From: Rhizobium chutanense
Lineage (GTDB): Bacteria > Pseudomonadota > Alphaproteobacteria > Rhizobiales > Rhizobiaceae
Direction of reading: 5' to 3'
NCBI RefSeq assembly: GCF_002531935.1
Contig: NZ_NWSV01000007.1
Span: 124,001 to 188,000, forward strand
DNA: 64,000 nt
The stretch's first letter is position 1. Each line of letters opens with the position of its first letter. Below the pieces are notes generated by a model. The model searched no databases. It saw nothing but the letters and a program-made list of their open reading frames with translations, and was not told the DNA's origin. The position numbers and the translations under genes are program-made. Below are positions 33,352 to 43,031 of the stretch, one piece after another.

Positions 33352-34368
33352 ATGACCGATCTGAAGCCGTTTCTGGCCAAGGCCGCAAGCCGCGAGCCGC
33401 TGACGCGTGACGAGGCTCGCGCTGCCTTCGACATCCTGATGTCGGGCCAGGCGACACCCTCGCAGATCGGCGGCTTCCTGATGGCGCTGCGCGTGCGCGG
33501 CGAAACCGTCAACGAGATAGTCGGTGCCGTCACCGCGATGCGCTCCAAGATGCTGACCGTCGATGCGCCGGCCGATGCGATCGACATCGTCGGCACCGGC
33601 GGCGATGCCAGCGGCACCTACAATATCTCGACGCTGGCGGCGCTGATCGTCGCCGGCGCCGGCGTTCCCGTCGCCAAGCACGGCAACCGGGCGCTGAGTT
33701 CGAAATCGGGCGCGGCGGACAATCTGGCCGCTCTTGGGGTCAAGCTCGATGTCGGTCCCGAAATCATCTCCCGCTGCATCGCTGACGCCGGCGTCGGCTT
33801 CATGTTCGCGCAGATGCATCACTCGGCCATGCGCCATGTCGGCCCGTCCAGGGTCGAACTCGGCACGCGCACCATCTTCAATCTGCTCGGCCCGCTTTCC
33901 AATCCGGCCGGTGTCCGCCGCCAGCTACTCGGCGTCTTCTCGCCGCAATGGCTGGTGCCGCTTGCCGAAGTCATGCGCGATCTCGGCTCCGAATGCGTCT
34001 GGGTGGTCCATGGCGACGGTCTCGACGAAATCACCACCACCGGCATTACCAAAGTCGCCGCCCTCGAAGACGGCAAGATCCGCACTTTCGAATTGTCGCC
34101 GGCCGATTTCGGTGTCAGCCCCTGCGTGCTCGCCGACATCAAGGGCGGTGATGGCGTCGCCAATGCCGCAGCGCTTCGCGAGGTGCTCAGCGGCGCAAAG
34201 AATGCGTATCGCGATGTCTCGCTCGCCAACGCCGCCGCCTCGCTGGTCATCGCAGGCAAGGCGGAGACGATCCGCGACGGCATGACGCTGGCCGCGCAGT
34301 CGCTGGATAGCGGCGCAACCGCGCTCGCCCTCGACAAACTCATCGCCGTTTCCAACGATATCGACTAG
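33352..34368 (+). CDS. trpD: Anthranilate phosphoribosyltransferase
   Basis: 338 aa, with AGGAGG about six bases before the ATG. It transfers phosphoribose from PRPP to anthranilate, the second step of tryptophan synthesis. The PRPP loop G-T-G-G-D is at 81-85, followed by K-H-G-N-R-A and S-S-K-S-G-A-A-D. The late motif G-D-G-L-D-E is present. Length matches the family. It sits between ppiD and trpC, with ten bases to trpC. Confidence 0.97.
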   Translation: MTDLKPFLAKAASREPLTRDEARAAFDILMSGQATPSQIGGFLMALRVRGETVNEIVGAVTAMRSKMLTVDAPADAIDIVGTGGDASGTYNISTLAALIVAGAGVPVAKHGNRALSSKSGAADNLAALGVKLDVGPEIISRCIADAGVGFMFAQMHHSAMRHVGPSRVELGTRTIFNLLGPLSNPAGVRRQLLGVFSPQWLVPLAEVMRDLGSECVWVVHGDGLDEITTTGITKVAALEDGKIRTFELSPADFGVSPCVLADIKGGDGVANAAALREVLSGAKNAYRDVSLANAAASLVIAGKAETIRDGMTLAAQSLDSGATALALDKLIAVSNDID

Positions 34369-34377
34369 GATTGGCCG

Positions 34378-35190
34378 ATGACCGATATCCTGAAGAAGAT
34401 CGAACTCTATAAGCGCGAGGAAATCGCCGCCGCCAAGGCTGCCGTGTCGCTTGCCGACCTCAAGGCGATGCAGGCCGGCCAGTCCGCCCCGCGCGGATTT
34501 CACAAGGCCCTCGTTGCCAAGCGTGATGCCGGCCATTTCGGCCTGATCGCCGAGATCAAGAAGGCGAGCCCGTCCAAGGGGCTGATCCGTCCGGATTTCG
34601 ATCCGCCGGCGCTGGCCAAGGCCTATGAAGCCGGCGGCGCGGCATGCCTGTCGGTCCTGACCGACACGCCGAGTTTCCAGGGCGCGCCGGAATTCCTGAC
34701 GGCGGCGCGGGCCGCCTGCGCCCTGCCCGCCCTGCGCAAGGACTTCATGTTCGAGACCTATCAGGTCCATGAGGCGCGCGCCTGGGGCGCCGACTGCATT
34801 CTGCTGATCATGGCGTCGCTGAGCGATGACGACGCAGAGCGGCTGCAGGACGAAGCTTTCTCGCTCGGCATGGACGTGCTGGTCGAGGTTCACGACGCAC
34901 CGGAGATGGAGCGCGCGCTGAAGCTTTCGTCGCCGCTTATCGGCATCAACAACCGCAATCTGCGCACCTTCGAGGTCAGCCTGACGGTCAGCGAGGCGCT
35001 GGCTGCGATGATTCCGGCAGACCGGCTGCTCGTCGGCGAAAGCGGCATCTTCACCCATGCCGATTGCCAGCGCCTGCAGGCCGTCGAGATCAATACCTTC
35101 CTTGTCGGCGAGAGCCTGATGCGCAAGGACGATGTGGCCGCCGCCACCCGCGCGCTGCTCTTCGGCGAAGCCGCCATCGCGGCCGAATGA
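34378..35190 (+). CDS. trpC: Indole-3-glycerol phosphate synthase
   Basis: 270 aa. It converts carboxyphenylamino-deoxyribulose phosphate to indole-glycerol phosphate. TIM-barrel active-site motifs are present: [32 protein letters not shown] and V-G-E-S-G-I. It is monofunctional, without a fused TrpF. The trpF, trpB and trpA genes are not in the window, in line with the split trp genes of rhizobia. Confidence 0.97.
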   Translation: MTDILKKIELYKREEIAAAKAAVSLADLKAMQAGQSAPRGFHKALVAKRDAGHFGLIAEIKKASPSKGLIRPDFDPPALAKAYEAGGAACLSVLTDTPSFQGAPEFLTAARAACALPALRKDFMFETYQVHEARAWGADCILLIMASLSDDDAERLQDEAFSLGMDVLVEVHDAPEMERALKLSSPLIGINNRNLRTFEVSLTVSEALAAMIPADRLLVGESGIFTHADCQRLQAVEINTFLVGESLMRKDDVAAATRALLFGEAAIAAE

Positions 35191-35191
35191 T

Positions 35192-35689
35192 ATGAGCGGC
35201 GCAAAGCCAGGGCTCACCCATATCGATGCCTCCGGTGAGGCGCATATGGTCGATGTTTCCGACAAGGCCGAGACGGTGCGCATCGCCACGGCCGAAGGCC
35301 ATGTGAAGATGGCGCCGCAAACGCTGGCCCTCATCCGCCAAGGCAATGCCAAGAAGGGCGATGTCATCGGCACCGCGCGCCTTGCCGGCATCATGGCGGC
35401 AAAACGCACCGCCGATCTCATCCCGCTCTGCCATCCGCTGATGTTGACGAAAGTCACGGTCGAGATCGAGGAGGATGCCGCCCTGCCCGGCCTGCGCGTC
35501 ACGGCGACCGCCAAGCTGACCGGCAAGACCGGTGTGGAGATGGAGGCGCTGACCGCCGTCTCGGTGACTTGCCTGACGATCTACGACATGGCCAAGGCGG
35601 CCGATAAGGCAATGGAGATCGGCGGCATCCGGCTGCTTGAAAAGTCCGGCGGTAAATCCGGCGATTTCCGTCATCCGGAGGCAAAATGA
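35192..35689 (+). CDS. moaC: Cyclic pyranopterin monophosphate synthase
   Basis: 165 aa; the ATG at 35192 lies one base after the trpC stop. It makes cyclic pyranopterin monophosphate, the first molybdopterin intermediate, from the MoaA product. Motifs C-H-P-L-M-L (active-site loop) and E-M-E-A-L-T-A-V-S ... T-I-Y-D-M are intact. It overlaps moeA by four bases (ATGA), giving translational coupling. Confidence 0.97.
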   Translation: MSGAKPGLTHIDASGEAHMVDVSDKAETVRIATAEGHVKMAPQTLALIRQGNAKKGDVIGTARLAGIMAAKRTADLIPLCHPLMLTKVTVEIEEDAALPGLRVTATAKLTGKTGVEMEALTAVSVTCLTIYDMAKAADKAMEIGGIRLLEKSGGKSGDFRHPEAK

Positions 35690-36909
35690 ACCTTCTCTCG
35701 GTCGCCGAGGCCCTGAACCGCTTGCTGTCTCGCGCCAAGCCGGTCGCGGCATCCCAAACGCTGCCGCTTGCCGAGGCCGAGGGCCGAGTTCTCGCCGTCG
35801 ATCTCACGGCCGGCCTCACCCAGCCGCCCTTCAATGCCTCCGCCATGGATGGCTATGCATTACGCCGTGAAGACGCACCGGAGCCGGGCGCCGTGTTGAA
35901 GGTCATCGGCACGTCTGCCGCCGGCCACGGCTTCGAGGCAAACGTCGGCAAGGGAGAGGCCGTCCGCATCTTCACCGGCGCGCCGGTTCCGCCAGGCGCC
36001 GATAGCGTTCTGCTGCAGGAGGATGCGGAGAAGATCGAAGGCGGCATCCGAACCAATTTCCCGGTGCGACAGGGCCAGCATGTGCGTCCCCGCGGCCAGG
36101 ATTTCGTCGAAGGCGAAGTTGTGCTGCCTGCCGGCACGGTGATAGATTTCTCGCGGTTGACGGTCGCCGCCGGCATGAATCGGCCCGACGTCGAGATTCT
36201 CAAGCGTCCGCTGATCGCCATTCTCGCAACCGGCGACGAGCTGCTGCCGCCCGGAAGCACGCCCGGCCCGTCACAGATCATCGCCTCCAATACGTTCGGT
36301 ATTGCAGCCCTTGCCCGCAAAGCCGGCGCCGATGTGCTCGATCTCGGCATTGTGCCGGACGACAAGGTTAAAATCACCGCGGCGATCGACACGGCGCGCG
36401 ACGCCAAAGTCGATGTCATCGTCACACTCGGCGGCGCGTCGGTCGGCGACCATGATCTGGTGCAGGCGACTTTGATCGAGGCCGGCATGCAGCTCGATTT
36501 CTGGCGCATCGCCATGCGCCCGGGCAAACCGCTGATGGTCGGCAGCTTCGGCGAGACGCATGTGCTCGGCCTGCCTGGCAATCCGGTCTCGAGCCTCGTC
36601 TGTTCGCTGCTCTTCCTGGAACCGTTGATCCGCAAACTCGCCTCCCTGCCGCCGGTGCAACGCGAGACAATGGTGGAGGCGGCCGTCACACTGCGCGCCA
36701 ATGATCACCGGCAGGACTATATTAGGGCCAGGCTTTCGAAATCCACCGTCGGCAACTGGCTGGCCGAGCCCTTCGGCAAGCAGGATTCCTCGATGATGAA
36801 GATCTTCGCGCAAGCCGACTGCCTCATCATCCGCCCGCCACACGCGGGGGAATTGCCGGCCGGGGCGCCCTGCCCGGTCATGCTGCTGCGGCCGGACCTT
36901 CTGGCGTGA
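35686..36909 (+). CDS. moeA: Molybdopterin molybdenumtransferase
   Basis: 407 aa. It inserts molybdate into adenylylated molybdopterin. Domain signatures: N-terminal [12 protein letters not shown], the MPT-binding T-G-D-E-L, the G-G-A-S-V-G-D-H-D loop, then R-P-G-K-P and L-P-G-N-P-V-S. Length is typical. It ends the ppiD-trpD-trpC-moaC-moeA run. In other rhizobia I recall lexA next, but it does not follow here; a secreted unknown protein gene does. Confidence 0.96.
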   Translation: MNLLSVAEALNRLLSRAKPVAASQTLPLAEAEGRVLAVDLTAGLTQPPFNASAMDGYALRREDAPEPGAVLKVIGTSAAGHGFEANVGKGEAVRIFTGAPVPPGADSVLLQEDAEKIEGGIRTNFPVRQGQHVRPRGQDFVEGEVVLPAGTVIDFSRLTVAAGMNRPDVEILKRPLIAILATGDELLPPGSTPGPSQIIASNTFGIAALARKAGADVLDLGIVPDDKVKITAAIDTARDAKVDVIVTLGGASVGDHDLVQATLIEAGMQLDFWRIAMRPGKPLMVGSFGETHVLGLPGNPVSSLVCSLLFLEPLIRKLASLPPVQRETMVEAAVTLRANDHRQDYIRARLSKSTVGNWLAEPFGKQDSSMMKIFAQADCLIIRPPHAGELPAGAPCPVMLLRPDLLA

Positions 36910-36996
36910 AATTACAGTTGCAATGTATTTCGACTTCTAAGCGATTTTTACCGGCTCCTCCCCGCCGACAACGCGCAGGAACCTGGTTTGTAGCTA

Positions 36997-37650
36997 ATGC
37001 CAATGTTATCTCGCTGCATGATATCGGCTGTCGTCCTCCTCGCGGCCTCTTCGTCCGCCGTTGCGGCGGCAGAAAGAAGCCCCGCATTGAAGCCTCCTGC
37101 TAACACCAACGCTCCCTGGGCGATTGAGTGGCTAAGCCCCGATTTGAAAGATGCAGCGACGCCAAGAACTCTAGTACTTTGCTCGGATCGTATGGACGAG
37201 CAGCTCAGACGATATCGGTCGCTGATTGAAAAACTCAGTGTGCTGAAAGGCTATACGATCCTGGATGGAAGCAAGCCTCAGACGCACAAGCAAGAAGCCG
37301 GATCGATCGGCTACGTCATCTTCGCGCATCGGGGCAACGAGGACCTCGCCGTAAACAGTTGCGTTGCGAACTATCCTGAAGTTCGTGCATTTGTCGCCGA
37401 TTTCATAGAAAAGGAGCTATCGTCTCAACAAAATAGCGTTCAAGACCTGATACGACTTGGAATCTTGCCGAAGGGAGCACTGCCGCGTCAATGCTTTGGA
37501 AAAACCTATTACCCGGCAGAGGGGACAAAGACGTGGCTGGCTGACGTCGGCATCGACGGTTCCTCCGACAATAGATGTCTTGACGAGTTCCTTCCATTCA
37601 CCTTCGGCATCAATCCCAATTACTGTAGTTCATCCGCTGTTTGCCGCTGA
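36997..37650 (+). CDS. Secreted cysteine-containing protein of unknown function
   Basis: 217 aa. A signal peptide covers about 24 residues (M-I-S-A-V-V-L-L-A-A-S-S-S-A-V-A-A-A). Mature-part features: R-R-Y-R-S-L-I-E-K-L, six cysteines (including R-Q-C-F-G, N-R-C-L-D and two in the C-terminal N-Y-C-S-S-S-A-V-C-R) that could form disulfides, and a Y-V-I-F-A-H strand. The C-terminal C-L-D-E-F-L-P-F pattern loosely recalls DUF2927 proteins, but I cannot assign it. Codon usage looks more AT-rich than in moeA. No ribosome site distinguishes the ATG at 36997 from that at 37003. Confidence 0.65.
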   Translation: MPMLSRCMISAVVLLAASSSAVAAAERSPALKPPANTNAPWAIEWLSPDLKDAATPRTLVLCSDRMDEQLRRYRSLIEKLSVLKGYTILDGSKPQTHKQEAGSIGYVIFAHRGNEDLAVNSCVANYPEVRAFVADFIEKELSSQQNSVQDLIRLGILPKGALPRQCFGKTYYPAEGTKTWLADVGIDGSSDNRCLDEFLPFTFGINPNYCSSSAVCR

Positions 37651-37751
37651 TGCAGAAAATGAAGGCCAGACCGCAGGCATCGACCACGCAGTCATTGTCT
37701 ACGGGCAGATGAGGTAATGCGAGCATGTAGGCAAAATGTTGATCTTGCTTT

Positions 37752-38417
37752 TCAACCGTTGCCCGAGAGCGAGAAGATGCCCGCCTGCACAGCCTTGCTC
37801 TCCCTGCCTGCCCCGAAATCAGCAACCGCATGGGTGGCGATTCGGCTGAGCTCCCCTTGCGGAAGATAGGCGCGCTCGGGATCGCCGATCAGCACCTCGA
37901 TGCCGTTTGCCTGGCACCGCCGCAGGAGGGCCATCACCCGCACGGCAAGGGCGGGATCGTAGAACAGGTCGCCGACTAAGAGAACATCCGTCTCCGGCGG
38001 CGGCGCCTCGATGATATCGGCGGCGACAGCAAAGATATTCACGCCGTTGATCACCGCATTGAGGGCGATCGCGGCAATCGCATTGGCATCGATATCGACC
38101 GCGGTCACCTTGGCCGCTCCGGCCTTTGCCGCCGCGATGGCGACGAGCCCGGAGCCGGCGCCGAGATCGAGGACACGGCGGCCGGCAACGATTTCCGGCC
38201 GATCGAACAGATGACGGGCAAGCACGGCGCCGCCGGCCCAGGGATAGGCCCAGTACGGCGGCGGATCGGTCTCTCCGCGGCCTGCAAGCCGCCAGAGCCC
38301 GCTCGCCGGCCCCGCGGTATGGAGTTGGATCTCGGGGACAGAGGGGACCGCTGAGATCGGCAGATTGGCCCTGATGAACACGGCGGGATCCGGACGCGGC
38401 GTGCCGAGGCGTTTCAT
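37752..38417 (-). CDS. Class I SAM-dependent protein-lysine methyltransferase-like protein
   Basis: 221 aa. The SAM-binding loop is V-L-D-L-G-A-G-S-G at about 82-90, with the acidic V-D-I-D motif further on. Before it, P-P-Y-W-A-Y-P-W-A-G-G and later G-D-L-F-Y-D match the ETF-beta lysine methyltransferase (ETFBKMT/Nnt1) group, in which D-x-F-Y-D replaces the usual DPPY motif. Agrobacterium has a characterised homologue that methylates ETF-beta, so the same target is plausible here. It lies 44 bases downstream of the DEAD-box helicase on the same strand and may be co-transcribed. Confidence 0.85.
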   Translation of the reverse strand: MKRLGTPRPDPAVFIRANLPISAVPSVPEIQLHTAGPASGLWRLAGRGETDPPPYWAYPWAGGAVLARHLFDRPEIVAGRRVLDLGAGSGLVAIAAAKAGAAKVTAVDIDANAIAAIALNAVINGVNIFAVAADIIEAPPPETDVLLVGDLFYDPALAVRVMALLRRCQANGIEVLIGDPERAYLPQGELSRIATHAVADFGAGRESKAVQAGIFSLSGNG

Positions 38418-38461
38418 TGTCGTCTGGTCCTGCCGGTCACGAAATCATGCGGCGATCGAAA

Positions 38462-40417
38462 TCAGCCGGGCTTCTTTTTCGAGAATTTACCTTTCGGCCC
38501 AGCGCCGCCTTTGCCCTCGTGCTTGCCGCCCTCGAATTTCGGCTTGTCATATCTAGGCTTGTCGGATTTCTGGCCATCGAAACCGGGCTTGCCCGGCTTT
38601 TTGCTCCAGGGCTTGCTATCCCGTCTTTCCCCGGCGTTATTGTCGGCTGCCGCGTATCCGCCGCCCGAGCCTTTGCCGAACTTGTTATTGGGCCGCTCGC
38701 CACGGGAGGAGTCATCCGATCGGTCGTCACGCGACGGCTTGCCGGCATAAGGCTTTGGCGACGGCGCCCGGCTGAAATCCGGCGTGCCGGAAAGTCGGGT
38801 CACGCGGATGCCGCGTTCCAGCGTCTTGTTCGGCCCGAGGGCTTCCTGGAAACCATCGGCGTTTGCCGCGGCGATCTCCACGAAGGTTTCCTCAGGCTGC
38901 ATCTTGATGGCGCCGATCTCGCGCTTCGTCACATTGCCGTTGCGGCAGAGCATCGGGATCAGCCAGCGCGGCTCGGCATTCTGCTTGCGTCCGACCGAGA
39001 CGGAGAACCAGACGCTGGCGCCGAAATCCTCGCGCGGACCCTTCTGCGCCGGCGCGTAAGATTCGGCATTGTCGCGGCGCTTGCGGCTGCGGTCGTCTTG
39101 CACGGTGACCTCGATCAGATCCTCCGGCGCCGAATGATTGGTGCGATAAAGGCGCAGGAAGGCGGCGGCCAGCTTTTCCGCGCCGTGGCTGGAAAGCAGC
39201 TGCTGCACCAGTCCCTGTTCTTCTTCTTGCGGCGCTTCGCTGAAGATCGGATCGGCGAGCAGCCGCTCATCGTCGCGCTCGTTGACCTCCTCGGCCGAAG
39301 GCGGCCGCGCCCAGGCGGCCGAAATACCGGCATTCTCCAGCAGCCGCTCGGCCTTGCGCCGCGCGTTCAGCGGCACGATCATGGCGCTGATGCCCTTGCG
39401 TCCGGCCCGGCCGGTGCGGCCGCTGCGGTGCAGCAGCGTTTCCGGATTGGTCGGCAGGTCGGCATGGATCACGAGATCGAGGCCCGGCAGATCGATGCCG
39501 CGGGCGGCGACGTCGGTCGCGATGCAGACGCGGGCGCGCCCGTCGCGCATGGCCTGCAGCGCATGGCTGCGTTCGTTCTGTGTCAGTTCGCCGGAAAGCG
39601 CCACGACGGCGAAATTGCGGTTGTTAAACCGCGCGGTCAGATGATTGACGGCGGCACGCGTCGAGCAGAAGACGATGGCGTTGGTCGCCTCATAATAACG
39701 CAGCACGTTGATGATCGCGTTTTCGCGGTCGCTCGGAGCCACCATCAGCGCGCGATATTCGATATCGACATGCTGCTTCTCTTCGGCCTGCGTGCTGATG
39801 CGCACGGCATCGCGCTGGTAGCTCTTGGCAAGCTTGGCGATCGCCGCCGGAACGGTGGCCGAAAACATCAGCGTGCGGCGCTCGTCCGGCGCCGAATCGA
39901 GAATGAATTCGAGATCCTCGCGAAAGCCGAGATCGAGCATCTCGTCGGCCTCGTCGAGCACGGCCGCCTTCAGTTCCGACATGTCGAGCGCCCTGCGGCG
40001 AATATGGTCGCAGAGCCGGCCGGGCGTGCCGACGACGATATGGGCGCCGCGTTCGAGCGAGCGGCGCTCGCTGCGGATGTCCATGCCGCCGACACAGCTT
40101 GATATCACCGCGCCGGTCATCTCGTAGAGCCATTCGAGTTCGCGCTTTACCTGCAGGGCAAGTTCACGCGTCGGGGCGATGACGAGGGCGAGTGGGGCGC
40201 CGGCATTGCCGAAGCGTTCCCTGCCCTCAAGCAGCGTCGGCGCCAGCGCCAGCCCGAAGGCGACGGTCTTGCCGGAACCGGTCTGGGCCGAGACCAGCGC
40301 GTCGGACGCGGCAAGCGCCGGATCGAGCATCGATTTCTGCACCGGGGTGAGTTCGGCATAACCGCGCTTCTGCAACGCCTTGGCGATCGCCGGAACGACG
40401 CCGTTGAATTCTGTCAT
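38462..40417 (-). CDS. DEAD-box RNA helicase with DbpA-type C-terminal domain and basic tail
   Basis: 651 aa. Core motifs are all present: Q motif region (T-P-V-Q), A-Q-T-G-S-G-K-T at 44-51, P-T-R-E-L-A, T-P-G-R, D-E-A-D at 155-158, S-A-T, R-G-I-D and H-R-S-G-R-T-G-R-A-G. Residues about 455-530 resemble the DbpA RNA-recognition domain (V-W-F-S-V-S-V-G-R-K, followed by I-G-A-I-K-M-Q). From about 545 a Lys/Gly/Asp/Ser-rich, probably disordered tail follows. Helicases of this kind act in ribosome assembly and cold adaptation. It belongs to the DbpA/CsdA group; the exact target rRNA is not determinable. Confidence 0.93.
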   Translation of the reverse strand: MTEFNGVVPAIAKALQKRGYAELTPVQKSMLDPALAASDALVSAQTGSGKTVAFGLALAPTLLEGRERFGNAGAPLALVIAPTRELALQVKRELEWLYEMTGAVISSCVGGMDIRSERRSLERGAHIVVGTPGRLCDHIRRRALDMSELKAAVLDEADEMLDLGFREDLEFILDSAPDERRTLMFSATVPAAIAKLAKSYQRDAVRISTQAEEKQHVDIEYRALMVAPSDRENAIINVLRYYEATNAIVFCSTRAAVNHLTARFNNRNFAVVALSGELTQNERSHALQAMRDGRARVCIATDVAARGIDLPGLDLVIHADLPTNPETLLHRSGRTGRAGRKGISAMIVPLNARRKAERLLENAGISAAWARPPSAEEVNERDDERLLADPIFSEAPQEEEQGLVQQLLSSHGAEKLAAAFLRLYRTNHSAPEDLIEVTVQDDRSRKRRDNAESYAPAQKGPREDFGASVWFSVSVGRKQNAEPRWLIPMLCRNGNVTKREIGAIKMQPEETFVEIAAANADGFQEALGPNKTLERGIRVTRLSGTPDFSRAPSPKPYAGKPSRDDRSDDSSRGERPNNKFGKGSGGGYAAADNNAGERRDSKPWSKKPGKPGFDGQKSDKPRYDKPKFEGGKHEGKGGAGPKGKFSKKKPG

Positions 40418-40515
40418 GAGTTCGATCTTTCGGAGCTGTCAGGCGCGAAATGCGCCATGGCCGGAGCCAGCCGGCGGGATATTTGCGCCGTTCCTAGCCG
40501 CTCCGGTGGCGATTG

Positions 40516-42372
40516 TCAAAGCGTGCGGCTGCGCCACAGCCAGGCGTCGATATGGCTTGCCCGGCCGCGCAGCGTCGTTTCCAGCGGTCCCTCCATTCGG
40601 TCGGACTGCGCAAGCACGCTGTCAGGACCCGCGGCGCGGACGATTTCGGCGCTGAGCGCCAGCTCGACGCCATGGCGGGCGGCGACCTCCATCAGCCGGC
40701 TGCCGACATTGATGGTGTCGCCTGCCGCGGTGATCTGCTGCCGATCGCCGGTGCCGAGACGCGAGGCGACGATCGGGCCGCAATGGGCGCCGACCTTGAA
40801 GCCGATCTTCTTTTGGGCAAAGCCGGCATGGGCGGCAAGCCAGGCCCGGGTGCGCTCGCAAAGGCTGACGGCACAGGCGGCGGCGCGCGCAGCATCGTCA
40901 TCGGCGGGCTCCGGCAGGCCGAACAGGATCATTGCCCCGTCGCCCATGAAGCTGGTGATGGCGCCGCCATGGGCGCGCGCCTCCTCGTCGATTATTTCGA
41001 AGAAGCCGCTCAGCACCTCGCTCACCTTGACCGGTCCGAGGGTTTCGCTGAGGCCGGTGAAGCCCGAGAGATCGATGAAGATGACGGCGGCGTTCTGGCG
41101 CACCGGTTTGGCGAGGAAATTCGGATCGCGCGCCAGCCACTCGCCGAGACCGGGAGCCTCGATGCGCTGCAGCAGCGCGCTCTGCTCGGCGAAATGGCGG
41201 GCGCGGCCGCGGTCGAGCCAGAGTTCGGCCGCGCCGAGGATCAGCACCGGCGGCATCGCGGCTGCGATCGGCAGCGCGGCACTCAGCCAGTAGCCATGCG
41301 CAAAGGCCGACAGATTGAGCATCGCCCAGACGATGAGCGTCAGCACGATGATGACATAGCCTGCAGCACTCCGGCGCCAGGCGATCAGGCAAACCAGCAC
41401 AAGCGTCAGACCGATGGCGATGCCGGCATCGATCAGCCTGGTTCCGCGGTCGCGCACCATGCCGTCGCCGGTGACGAGATGGGTGATCGCCGTCGACATT
41501 ACCTCGACCCCGGGCATGACCGGATCGAACGGCGTCGGAAAGACGTCGCCGCCGCCGGTGACCGTCGAGCCGATGACGACGATCCGGCCGGCGACCGCAT
41601 CCGCCGGCAGCTTGCCGTCAAGCGCATCGGCGGCGCTGAAGGTTGAGATGCTGCCGTGCCCGCCATAAAAGGTCACCGGCAGCCGTTGGCCGATATCGGT
41701 GGGGATGCGCAGCCCGCCGAGCATGATGGCATCGGCTTCGATGCTGGGATCGACACCCAGCGCCACCGACGCGGCCCGCAAAGGAAAGGCGGGATCCAGC
41801 CGGTCCGCGGCCCGCGAGATCAGCGGAATGAAGCGTGGTGTGCCGGTCTGATCGGTCGCGACGTTGACGATGCCGACCGCAGCCGACTCGGCAAAACGGG
41901 GAAGCGGCAGGAGAAGCTGGCTCGCCTCGGGAATGGCGGCCAGCGGATTGTTTGCCGCATCGCTGACCTGCTGACGGCTTTGCGCGAAGGTGGCGGCCGC
42001 GGCAATCACGCTCGGCCCCTGGGCAAGGGCGGCTGCCAGCGCCGTATCGCCCTGCTCCGGCCCGGGATCGACCAGCAGAATATCGAGCGCCAGGGCCTTC
42101 GGCTTCAATACAGTGATCGCACCGACCAGCCGCGCAAGCGTCGCCCGATCCAGCGGATAGCCGTGGGCGGCGGCGGTGCGGTCGTCGATGGCGACGATCG
42201 AGACGACGGGAGGCGGTGTCTTTGCCCCGACGATGGCGCTGCGAATATCCGCAAGCGAAGCCTCCATCCGATCGAGTAGGCCGCTTCCGCCATCGAGATT
42301 GACGTAGCCGAGTGCGGTCGCCCAAAGACCGGCGACGAGCAGCGCGATCACGGTCTGCACGCGATGGTTCAT
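40516..42372 (-). CDS. CHASE2-domain adenylate/guanylate cyclase
   Basis: 618 aa. One N-terminal membrane helix, a periplasmic CHASE2 sensor domain (about 28-305, with I-V-A-I-D-D-R-T and A-L-A-L-D-I-L-L-V-D), three more membrane helices (about 311-385) and a class III cyclase domain (about 425-600). Both metal-binding aspartates are present: Asp434 in F-I-D-L-S-G-F-T and Asp478 in G-D-G-A-M-I-L-F-G. The protein is thus expected to make cAMP in response to a periplasmic signal. The N-D-substituted adenine-specifying residues were not checked in detail, so cAMP rather than cGMP is an assumption. It follows the FecR gene by five bases. Confidence 0.92.
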   Translation of the reverse strand: MNHRVQTVIALLVAGLWATALGYVNLDGGSGLLDRMEASLADIRSAIVGAKTPPPVVSIVAIDDRTAAAHGYPLDRATLARLVGAITVLKPKALALDILLVDPGPEQGDTALAAALAQGPSVIAAAATFAQSRQQVSDAANNPLAAIPEASQLLLPLPRFAESAAVGIVNVATDQTGTPRFIPLISRAADRLDPAFPLRAASVALGVDPSIEADAIMLGGLRIPTDIGQRLPVTFYGGHGSISTFSAADALDGKLPADAVAGRIVVIGSTVTGGGDVFPTPFDPVMPGVEVMSTAITHLVTGDGMVRDRGTRLIDAGIAIGLTLVLVCLIAWRRSAAGYVIIVLTLIVWAMLNLSAFAHGYWLSAALPIAAAMPPVLILGAAELWLDRGRARHFAEQSALLQRIEAPGLGEWLARDPNFLAKPVRQNAAVIFIDLSGFTGLSETLGPVKVSEVLSGFFEIIDEEARAHGGAITSFMGDGAMILFGLPEPADDDAARAAACAVSLCERTRAWLAAHAGFAQKKIGFKVGAHCGPIVASRLGTGDRQQITAAGDTINVGSRLMEVAARHGVELALSAEIVRAAGPDSVLAQSDRMEGPLETTLRGRASHIDAWLWRSRTL

Positions 42373-42377
42373 GGGAC

Positions 42378-42896
42378 TTAATGGCCGAGACGGGCAAGAA
42401 GAGCAGCAACGCGCGGCGCCGGCCAGCGACGCACGACGAGCGGCTCCGTTCCATCAGAGACGTCGACACCCTCGCCCGGCGACAGCACCACTTGCTCGCC
42501 GGCCGGCCGGCGCACCGCGACGCTGCCTCTGACGACCAGCACCGAGGTCTTGCCGCTCGCGACGTCGACCGCCCATTGGGTGCCGCGCACGGCAGCGATT
42601 GCCTGCGGCGTCACCACCTGGAAACCGCCCGCATGCTGGCTGCTGTCGACATCGACGAGGATGGCCTTGCGCCGCAGCGATGCCGAATCGGGACTGCCGT
42701 CACCATTGCGGTCGGCAAGGCGGAAGGAAGCGCCGGCCTCCGCCGTCACCTTGACGCCGCCCGGGCAACTGAACACCTGGCGACCGCCGGCCTCGCGCGA
42801 CATCGTGCAGCCGGCAGACTGCGCCAAGGCCGCCCCTTCCGGAAACAGGCCGACCGCGAATGCGCCGGCAAACAGGCAGCGAAGCGTGATATTCAT
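42378..42896 (-). CDS. FecR-domain periplasmic protein
   Basis: 172 aa from the ATG at 42896. A signal peptide (about 1-26, ending A-L-A-Q) is followed by a FecR-type beta domain: G-G-F-Q-V-V-T-P-Q-A-I-A-A-V-R-G-T-Q-W-A-V-D, then S-V-L-V-V-R-G-S-V-A-V-R and L-S-P-G-E-G-V. There is no TonB-receptor or ECF sigma partner, so this is not a classic Fec system. Two Cys residues in the first 30 mature positions could form a disulfide. It lies five bases upstream of the CHASE2 cyclase, so the two are probably one transcription unit in which FecR supplies a ligand-binding or structural partner to the sensor. Confidence 0.88.
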   Translation of the reverse strand: MNITLRCLFAGAFAVGLFPEGAALAQSAGCTMSREAGGRQVFSCPGGVKVTAEAGASFRLADRNGDGSPDSASLRRKAILVDVDSSQHAGGFQVVTPQAIAAVRGTQWAVDVASGKTSVLVVRGSVAVRRPAGEQVVLSPGEGVDVSDGTEPLVVRRWPAPRVAALLARLGH

Positions 42897-43031
42897 GGAA
42901 AGCCCCCATGACCGGGCGGAGCGGCTCATGTCGAAAGCGCCCGCCAACCGTCTTCTTCCATGCCGGCCATGATAGCCGAATTCCGATATTTCCCTAGCCC
43001 AAAAAGCAGGCCGCCCAATCGCAGGCGGATC

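Noticed and set aside
38417..40102. A 561-codon plus-strand frame opposite the DEAD-box helicase
   Set aside because: The helicase on the minus strand has all motifs; the plus frame is a shadow.
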